Source: Bacteroidales bacterium (GTDB taxonomy: Bacteria; Bacteroidota; Bacteroidia; Bacteroidales; UBA932). Taken from it: a DNA stretch of 64,000 nucleotides. The notes beneath the pieces are model-generated. The model was given only the letters and a program-made list of their open reading frames with translations, did no database searches and was not told the origin of the DNA. Positions within the stretch are counted from its first letter, which is position 1. Every line of letters starts with the position of its first letter. Below, one piece after another: positions 58,660-64,000 of the stretch. The stretch lies in NCBI GenBank assembly GCA_017477465.1, contig JAFUVU010000032.1:23556-87555 (forward strand), given 5' to 3'. Position numbers and translations under genes: made by a program.

Positions 58660-60079
58660 ACTGAAGGATATTGTAGATTTTGTCCAGGACCGATCCGTCC
58701 CGGTTCATCACTATTCCTACGACTTTATCGCCGAACGGCAGCGGGTCCGGCGTGCCGATAATTGATTTGGCCTTGGCTGCCAAGTCTTTGATATCGACAA
58801 TATTCAGTCCCGCTTCCTTAAGCTTTTCTGCAATTTCGGGGCGGGCCGGATTTACCGCTATTCCGTACTCCGTAACCACGACATCGACAGACTTGCCGGG
58901 GGTGATGAGAGTAGTGACGTGGGGCACTACGCAAGGGATTCTGCCCCTGAGCAGCGGACAAACGATTATGCTGAGTGCGCTGTCGGCAGCTGTGTCCTGA
59001 TGGCCGCCGATTGCACCGCGGATGATACCGTCGGAGCCGACGAGCACGTTGACGTTGAAATCAGTGTCCACCTCCAGGGCGCTGAGTATGACAATGTCAA
59101 GTGCATGAGTGGCAGAACCCGGATGTTCGCCCGAAGCATATTCCACTGCCGACACTTCCTGGTGCATAGGGTCGTCCTTGATGGATTCGGCAGCCACTTT
59201 GTCAAATGACTGCACGTCTATCAACTTGCCGATGAGGCCTTCTTCGTGGAGTTTCACCATATGGGCGGTAATGCCGCCGAGGGCGAAGGAGGCTTTGATT
59301 CCGCGGCTCAACATTTCTTCCCTTATGTACTTTACAGCAGCAAGCGATGCCCCGCCTGTGCCGGTTTGAATGCTGAAGCCATCCTTGAAGTAACCGGAGT
59401 TAATAATCACTTTTGCAGCCTGTTTGGCCAGTAGAATATCTCTTGGATTCTTGGAATCGCGAATAGCGCCTGAAGAGATTTTCGAGCTGTCGCCGACGCT
59501 GTCCACCACCACTACGGATTCCACATCGGCGGCGGAGATTGACATGGGCATGTTGGGATATGCGACAAGATCGTCGGTTATCACTACGACGTGTTTGGCG
59601 TAGCGGGCGTCGGGAAGGGCGTAACCAAGTGAGCCGCAGATGGATTTGGCATTTTCGCTGCGGGAATAGCCGCAGGCGTTGCCAAGTTCATCGGCCGATG
59701 AGGCGCCAAGGAAAGCTACGTCTATTTTCAATTCCCCTTTTGCGATTGCGCTGCCGCGGCCGCCGTGGGAACGGAATACCACAGGCTCTTTCATCAGTCC
59801 GTGCGAGATTGCATCGGCCAGATCACCGCGAAGTCCTGATGTGGAGATGCCGCTTATGACACCGTTTTTAATATGTTCGATTAGGGGCTTGTGGACATCA
59901 GAGAGGCTGGATGCCGCCAGTTTCAGGTCCTTGAATCCCATTTGGGCAAGCTTGTCCACTACCAGGTTGACCACTTTGTCGCCGCCACGGAAATGATGGT
60001 GGAAACTGATGGTCATCCCATCCTTGAGACCGCTGCGTTTTACAGCTTCTTCAAGCGACACTACTTTTGAGTTTCTCAT
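58658..60079 (-). CDS. citF: Citrate lyase alpha subunit
   Basis: A 473-residue CoA-transferase-type subunit that moves the acetyl-ACP thioester to citrate: SFHHHFRGGDKVVNLVVDKL, GVISGISTSGLRGDLADAISHG, RSHGGRGSAIAKGELKIDVAFLGASSADELGNACG and VPHVTTLITPGKSVDVVVTEYGIAVNPARPE. It is complete and ends just before a strong hairpin. It overlaps citE by 4 nt. Confidence 0.95.
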   Translation of the reverse strand: MRNSKVVSLEEAVKRSGLKDGMTISFHHHFRGGDKVVNLVVDKLAQMGFKDLKLAASSLSDVHKPLIEHIKNGVISGISTSGLRGDLADAISHGLMKEPVVFRSHGGRGSAIAKGELKIDVAFLGASSADELGNACGYSRSENAKSICGSLGYALPDARYAKHVVVITDDLVAYPNMPMSISAADVESVVVVDSVGDSSKISSGAIRDSKNPRDILLAKQAAKVIINSGYFKDGFSIQTGTGGASLAAVKYIREEMLSRGIKASFALGGITAHMVKLHEEGLIGKLIDVQSFDKVAAESIKDDPMHQEVSAVEYASGEHPGSATHALDIVILSALEVDTDFNVNVLVGSDGIIRGAIGGHQDTAADSALSIIVCPLLRGRIPCVVPHVTTLITPGKSVDVVVTEYGIAVNPARPEIAEKLKEAGLNIVDIKDLAAKAKSIIGTPDPLPFGDKVVGIVMNRDGSVLDKIYNILQ

Positions 60080-60966
60080 AGTACTTCCTCCTTGTCGATT
60101 ACGCCTGCGGCTACTGCCAGGGCAATTGTGCGTTCCGCCCTGAGCACTACCGGCCTATCAACCATTTTTCCGTTCAGGGATATAACGCCCGAGCCTTTTG
60201 CCTGGGCTTCCTTGATGGCGGCCACAACTGCGCGGGCCTTTGTAATCTCTTTCTCGGTAGGCGTAAACACGCTGTTTACAACCTCGATCTGCCTGGGGTT
60301 GATTATGGATTTGCCGTCGAAGCCAAGTGTTTTGATAAGCTCCACTTCCTTGCGGAAGGTTTCCATGTCGTCCAGGTTTGAATAAACGGTGTCGAAGCAG
60401 GAAATGCCGGCGGCACGGGCTGCAACGACAATCTGTTCACGGGCCAGCAGAAGCTCTGCGCCTCCCGGGGTGCGGTTGGTTTTGAGGTTGGCTGAATAGT
60501 CCTCCGCTCCCAGGGCAATTCCCATCATTCGTTTGGACGAAGTGGCTATTTCATAGGCGTTTACAATGCCAAGGGCGCTCTCGATGGCGGCCATTATGCG
60601 AGTCTCCCCCACCCGGCCGATTTCGGTTTCCACTTTCAGGATCTCGGCTTCAAGCTCGCGGACTTCGTCGGCAGTTTCCGTTTTGGGCATGCGGATTACG
60701 TCCACGCCTGCTTTGACTACCGCTTCCACGTCCTTCTTGCCGTACGGGGTGTTGAGCGGATTGATGCGCACCACCATTTCGGTGGAGCCGTAGTCGATGG
60801 TTTTCAGGGCGTTGTACACCAGAAGTCTGGCGGCGTCCTTTTCTGCCATTGTTACTGAGTCTTCCAAGTCCAGCATTATGCTGTCGGGGCCGTAGATATG
60901 GGCATCGGCCATCATTCCGGGATTGTTGCCCGGAACGAACATCATTGTTCTCCTTAGTCTTTCCAT
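60076..60966 (-). CDS. citE: Citrate lyase beta subunit
   Basis: A 296-residue CitE (MERLRRTMMFVPGNNPGMMADAHIYGPDSIMLDLEDSV), whose family cleaves citryl-ACP into acetyl-ACP and oxaloacetate. VRINPLNTPYGKKDVEAVVKAGVDVIRMPKTE and GIALGAEDYSANL carry the metal and substrate contacts. I start it at 60966, matching homologues; it overlaps citD by 13 nt and the alternative ATG at 60945 would leave no overlap. Confidence 0.94.
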   Translation of the reverse strand: MERLRRTMMFVPGNNPGMMADAHIYGPDSIMLDLEDSVTMAEKDAARLLVYNALKTIDYGSTEMVVRINPLNTPYGKKDVEAVVKAGVDVIRMPKTETADEVRELEAEILKVETEIGRVGETRIMAAIESALGIVNAYEIATSSKRMMGIALGAEDYSANLKTNRTPGGAELLLAREQIVVAARAAGISCFDTVYSNLDDMETFRKEVELIKTLGFDGKSIINPRQIEVVNSVFTPTEKEITKARAVVAAIKEAQAKGSGVISLNGKMVDRPVVLRAERTIALAVAAGVIDKEEVL

Positions 60967-61223
60967 ACGTCTTTTCCTGTTGCCCGGACTGCGGCTGCGG
61001 TGACGCGGGCCCGGATGGTGCAATCTATGGCGCCCTTGTCGATGGCCTGCACATGGGCGTCTTCTATGCCCAGGCCTTCCAATGTTTCCGTTATCACGGC
61101 TTTGATCTGGCGGCCGAACTGCGCCGCCACAGAGCTCTGCAGCTCAATTTCCAGCCCTTTTCCGGGGCCGACGGTAACCATGATGTCACCGCTTTCCAAC
61201 GTTCCAGCTATCGCTTCTTTCAT
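60954..61223 (-). CDS. citD: Citrate lyase acyl carrier protein (gamma subunit)
   Basis: An 89-residue CitD with AGTLESGDIMVTV, where Ser11 carries the phosphoribosyl-dephospho-CoA group. The group must be made and attached by CitG/CitX and acetylated by CitC, none of which are visible in the window. It starts the citDEF run, preceded by REP-like palindromes. Confidence 0.93.
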   Translation of the reverse strand: MKEAIAGTLESGDIMVTVGPGKGLEIELQSSVAAQFGRQIKAVITETLEGLGIEDAHVQAIDKGAIDCTIRARVTAAAVRATGKDVWKD

Positions 61224-61239
61224 TTTGGTTATTATTTTG

Positions 61240-61310
61240 GATGCCCGATCAAGTCGGGCATGACGTTAATCAAGTCGGGCGTGACGTCATTCCCGGCTTG
61301 ACCGGGAATC
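61240..61310. repeat. REP-like palindromic units in inverted order
   Basis: Unit 1 (61240-61265) is a hairpin TGCCCGA-TCAAG-TCGGGCA followed by TGACG. Unit 2 (61285-61310) is the reverse orientation: CGTCAT then TCCCGG-CTTGA-CCGGGA. Reading unit 2 on the other strand gives the same 26-nt frame with paired changes in the stem. Between them, TCAAGTCGGGC-G-TGACGT (61270-61287) repeats the right half of unit 1. Such units are typical of REP elements, often scattered through a genome. They lie between the DUF4301 gene and citD. Confidence 0.75.
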
Positions 61311-61312
61311 TT

Positions 61313-62803
61313 TTATCCTTGATGTGCCGGACGGAGCAGGTCCAGAACAACTTTTACCGGGTTGAAGGTTTCGATGGGAACCTCTACGAAGAGAGTGTTC
61401 CAGTCGCTCATCGCACCGTTCCATAAGCCGGGGAGTTCCAAGGCTTTGAGCTCGCGGCCTTCGTAGCTTTTGGAGCTTATGAAGCCGGCTTCCTGATCGA
61501 CATAGTCAAGCAGGTTGAAATGGGCGCCTTTGTAGTCCAGCAGGCAGCAGACCAGGTCCACAGGGTTGAAGTGCGTAGCGTGGGACATGGCCATGGCTGC
61601 ACCGGCATCGGCCTTGTTTATTTGGACGCTTTCCAGGATTTGCAGGCTTGTGCTGCCGTCTTTGCCGGCGATTATGTACGGTCCGCCGCCGGGTTCGCCT
61701 TCGTTGCGGACCATGCCGCACACTCTGATCGGGCGGTTAAGTTTGGCGCGGAGCAGTTCCACGCGCTCCTGTTCCGAATGGGCCAGCGGAATCTGGATGC
61801 AGAGCTGCTTGTCCAGGAAGTTCTCTATCTCGTTGCAAAGCTGCACCGAAGGTTCTTTGTCCAGGGCTTCCAGATATGCGAAAATCTTGTCTCTGAGCTC
61901 CAGGGCGACGCCCATCAGTACTTGCTTGTACTCTGCCGTGACGGGCAGAAGCTTTTCATGGGCTACGTTGTCGATGTTTTTGATGCTTACCAGTTCGTCC
62001 TGCACTTTGTTAAGGTTGTAGATGAGGGCGCCGTGCCCGGCAGGACGGAAAAGCAGGCTTCCATCGGCCTTGCGGAAGGGTTTGTTCTCCGGATCAACCG
62101 CCACGGTATCAGTGGCTTTGTCCTGGTAAGTGAAAGTGATGTTGTATCTGACGCCATAGCGCTTTTCGTAGCTCTCTTTAATCTGGCCGATGGCCTGCTC
62201 GAAGAGTTCCCGGTGCTCGGGCGAGATTGTGACGGTGAGGTTGCAGCTGCCGTCGGCATTGCGCATGTACTGCTGGGCTTCTACCAGATGCTCTGCGATT
62301 GCAGTACGCACTTCCTGCGGATAACGATGGAACTTGAGCACGCCCTTGGGCTTGCTGCCGTATCCTAAACCGTCTTCTTTGAGGAGCTTACGCAAAACAT
62401 CCTGCCGATAGGCCGCGCTGTCCACGGGCTCTCCGAACATTTCGGGAGTATAAAAAGCGAAGTCCTTGATTTTGGCGGCAAGCTTCGAGCCTGGAGCATC
62501 GGCAGGTAAATCTTTGCCTTCTTCCAGGGACGACAGGCCGGCGAACATGTCCTTGAACATGCGGGACGCTGCGCCGGATGCCGGAACAAATTTGCTCTTC
62601 CCGTGAATCTTTGCCTGCCGATAATATGCGACGGCCTTATCCACGGCTTCGGCCGAAAGGACTTTGATTCCTCTTTCCGGAGTTGCCGGGCCGACGATTT
62701 TCATCCAGGGGAAACCGGTCTTGAAGTGTTCTATCTGCTGTTTTACCTGATGCAGGGATGAACCTCTCTCTTCGATTTGTTTAATGTCTGATTGGTTAAA
62801 CAT
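61313..62803 (-). CDS. DUF4301 family protein
   Basis: A 496-residue protein with the DUF4301 features (IKQIEERGSSLHQVKQQIEHFKTGFPWMKIVGPAT, FVPASGAASRMFKDMF and GGGPYIIAGKDGSTSLQILE). It is found mostly in Bacteroidota. The VPASGAASRMFK segment recalls a nucleotidyltransferase-type loop, so a sugar-nucleotide or NTP-related role is conceivable but unproven. It follows pdxB by 10 nt. Confidence 0.88.
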   Translation of the reverse strand: MFNQSDIKQIEERGSSLHQVKQQIEHFKTGFPWMKIVGPATPERGIKVLSAEAVDKAVAYYRQAKIHGKSKFVPASGAASRMFKDMFAGLSSLEEGKDLPADAPGSKLAAKIKDFAFYTPEMFGEPVDSAAYRQDVLRKLLKEDGLGYGSKPKGVLKFHRYPQEVRTAIAEHLVEAQQYMRNADGSCNLTVTISPEHRELFEQAIGQIKESYEKRYGVRYNITFTYQDKATDTVAVDPENKPFRKADGSLLFRPAGHGALIYNLNKVQDELVSIKNIDNVAHEKLLPVTAEYKQVLMGVALELRDKIFAYLEALDKEPSVQLCNEIENFLDKQLCIQIPLAHSEQERVELLRAKLNRPIRVCGMVRNEGEPGGGPYIIAGKDGSTSLQILESVQINKADAGAAMAMSHATHFNPVDLVCCLLDYKGAHFNLLDYVDQEAGFISSKSYEGRELKALELPGLWNGAMSDWNTLFVEVPIETFNPVKVVLDLLRPAHQG

Positions 62804-62813
62804 AATTATGTGA

Positions 62814-63848
62814 TTATTCGATATAAAATTCTCTGCGGTAATTGTATTCGCTGCGCAGGCGCTCGAAGCTGTCGGGGCTGCTGCGGAAGAGGAAATCGTC
62901 TGTGAAAATCGGATAGTTATACTGCATTATGGCGGCAATCTCCCCTTGCGATTTGCCTTTCAGGTCGATGGCTACCGGCTTTAGGGAATCGTCCTCCGTT
63001 ACAGGGCGGAAATCCAGAAGCTGGCTTATTCCGAAATGCCTTGCAACGGCCTGAACCGCCTGAGCGGTACCGTTTTGCTTCCCTTGATACGAATAGCCGG
63101 CAATGTGCGGAGTGGCGATGTCGCAGGCTTCGATGAGGTTGGGATTGGGCGTGGGCTCGTTGCACCATGTGTCCAGAACAAGCGCTCCAAGCTTGGGGCG
63201 GGCATGAAGGAGGGCGCTTTCGTCCACCACTTCCCCTCGGGAAGCGTTGATGAAAATGGCCCCGGCCTGCATTTTTTCGAAGAAGTCGGCATCGGCCATG
63301 CCTTTGGTGCCGGCGTCCAGGGGGACGTGCAATGTTACGACGGTGGATTTTGCGAGAAGTTCGTTCAGATCTACGAAGCCTTCATTGCCCTCTTTCATGG
63401 CACGAGGCGGGTCGTTTAGAAGCACCTTGAAGCCAAGATTCTGGGCCATCCTCTCCACCTTTTTCCCTACATTTCCAACGCCGATAATGCCGATGGTGGC
63501 ATCGTCAAGCTTTATCGCCCTTCTTGACGCTATGCCGTACAGGGCGGAGAATACATAGTCCGCCACTCCCCCGGCATTGCAGCCTTCAGCGTTCTGCACG
63601 TCTATGCCATGCGCCTTGCACCAAGGCAAATCAATATGGTCCGTGCCGATGGTCGCGCTGGCTATCATCTGCACCTTCGACCCCTCCAGCGTTTCTGCAT
63701 TGCACTTTGTGCGCGTGCGGATTATTATTGCATCGGCATCGGCCATTGCCTCACGGTCTATCGACCTGCCGTCCAGATAAACGACCTCCGAGTAAGGCTC
63801 CAGCACACCTTTAAGAAAAGGAATATTGGTATCTGCTACAATTTTCAT
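62814..63848 (-). CDS. pdxB: 4-phosphoerythronate dehydrogenase
   Basis: A 344-residue D-2-hydroxyacid dehydrogenase of the PdxB type: IGTDHIDLPWCKAHGIDVQNAEGCNAGGVADYV, GIIGVGNVGKKVER (NAD loop), FINASRGEVVDE and LDTWCNEPTPNPNLIEACDIATPHIAGYSYQGKQNGT. It oxidises 4-phosphoerythronate in the DXP-dependent pyridoxal phosphate pathway. The length is slightly short of the E. coli enzyme (378). It leads the run toward DUF4301. Confidence 0.94.
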   Translation of the reverse strand: MKIVADTNIPFLKGVLEPYSEVVYLDGRSIDREAMADADAIIIRTRTKCNAETLEGSKVQMIASATIGTDHIDLPWCKAHGIDVQNAEGCNAGGVADYVFSALYGIASRRAIKLDDATIGIIGVGNVGKKVERMAQNLGFKVLLNDPPRAMKEGNEGFVDLNELLAKSTVVTLHVPLDAGTKGMADADFFEKMQAGAIFINASRGEVVDESALLHARPKLGALVLDTWCNEPTPNPNLIEACDIATPHIAGYSYQGKQNGTAQAVQAVARHFGISQLLDFRPVTEDDSLKPVAIDLKGKSQGEIAAIMQYNYPIFTDDFLFRSSPDSFERLRSEYNYRREFYIE

Positions 63849-63877
63849 TTGACTGCAAACACAATAGTACGTTAATT

Positions 63878-64000
63878 TTATAAAAGTTCAAGCGGCGTCA
63901 CGGACGCCCAGGAATAATAGTTCTTTGAAATCAGTGTCATTTTTTCGCAGTTTCGGGGATTTCCCGGAAATGGAAATAAATCGGTCAAGCATGTAAGCAT
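63878..64000 (-). other. Open frame entering from the right edge (41 codons), possibly a gene end
   Basis: On the minus strand a frame is open from the edge to TAA at 63878-63880. Its last 20 codons from an ATG read MTLISKNYYSWASVTPLELL. It could be the end of a gene beyond the window or chance. A 6-bp hairpin GGCGTC-ACG-GACGCC (63894-63908) lies inside. I cannot assign it. Confidence 0.25.

Noticed and set aside
1-64000. CRISPR array, tRNA, rRNA or insertion sequence
   Set aside because: No regular spacer-repeat pattern, cloverleaf, rRNA-like stretch or transposase gene was visible. I could not run a covariance model, so a divergent tRNA cannot be fully excluded.

Overview
The window is a gene-dense stretch, roughly half G+C, of a chromosome from the Bacteroidota, most likely order Bacteroidales. 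Four things point there. The -7 boxes are of the TAnnTTTG type, several with a TTG/TTTG element 19-20 nt upstream. Many gene families are typical of the phylum (TamL, DUF5686, DUF3575, DUF3467, DUF4301, DUF5715, GIN-domain protein, split glycine decarboxylase GcvPA/GcvPB, PPi-type phosphofructokinase). Several lipoproteins have Bacteroidota-style lipoboxes. Shine-Dalgarno sequences are mostly absent. I see no rRNA, tRNA, CRISPR array, prophage or insertion sequence, so this is mainly core chromosome with a few lineage-specific genes.

Layout. 1-2483 (minus): ssb, a DUF3575 protein and a lipoprotein that runs off the left edge. 2484-2799: non-coding, with two strong minus-strand terminators. 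2800-4495: a zinc-ribbon orphan converging on a nucleoside-type MFS transporter. 4573-8514 (plus): tgt, LptF/G permease, dut, murF. 8498-12167 (minus): a two-Rossmann membrane protein, then obg and PAP2 phosphatase. 12378-19242 (plus): an arginase-fold protein leading the glycine cleavage genes gcvT-gcvH-gcvPA-gcvPB, then a SEC-C protein and trmO. 19234-26666: AraC regulator, DUF5686 outer-membrane protein and a lipid-type group (SDR, two acyltransferases, CDP-alcohol transferase). 26756-29906 (plus): GtrA, pfp, GH13. 29907-32816 (minus): SpoU methyltransferase and tamL. 32884-34284 (plus): an arginine decarboxylase gene cut by one in-frame TAA. 34285-40563 (minus): rarA, GNAT, a lipoprotein, an outer-membrane barrel, MscS, a CaCA antiporter. 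40645-43358 (plus): a lipoprotein coupled to a secreted M6 metalloprotease. 43355-47239 (minus): rlmD, acyltransferase, queA. 47240-47731: a motif-rich intergenic region. 47732-50050 (plus): XRE regulator, a short DHOD-like barrel, cinA. 50123-58188 (minus): a seven-gene run from valS through tatA/tatC and an ABC-F protein to a dipeptidase. 58283-58621: DUF3467. 58658-63848 (minus): pdxB, DUF4301, citD, citE, citF, with REP-like palindromes ahead of citD.

How the genes work together. Queuosine tRNA modification has two enzymes here (tgt, queA) at distant loci. Other RNA modification genes are trmO, rlmD and a SpoU methyltransferase. Glycine cleavage is complete except for the L protein. Envelope functions recur: LPS export, TamL, murF, lipid acyltransferases, Tat export. 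Citrate lyase has its three structural subunits but none of its maturation genes in view. The signals most worth a second look are the interrupted arginine decarboxylase, a class of promoters whose -7 box ends 4-5 nt before the ATG (predicting leaderless mRNAs), the inverted REP-like units, the operator-like repeats before the XRE gene, the tandem terminators that predict an antisense 3' UTR, and a Tgt without its zinc cysteines.
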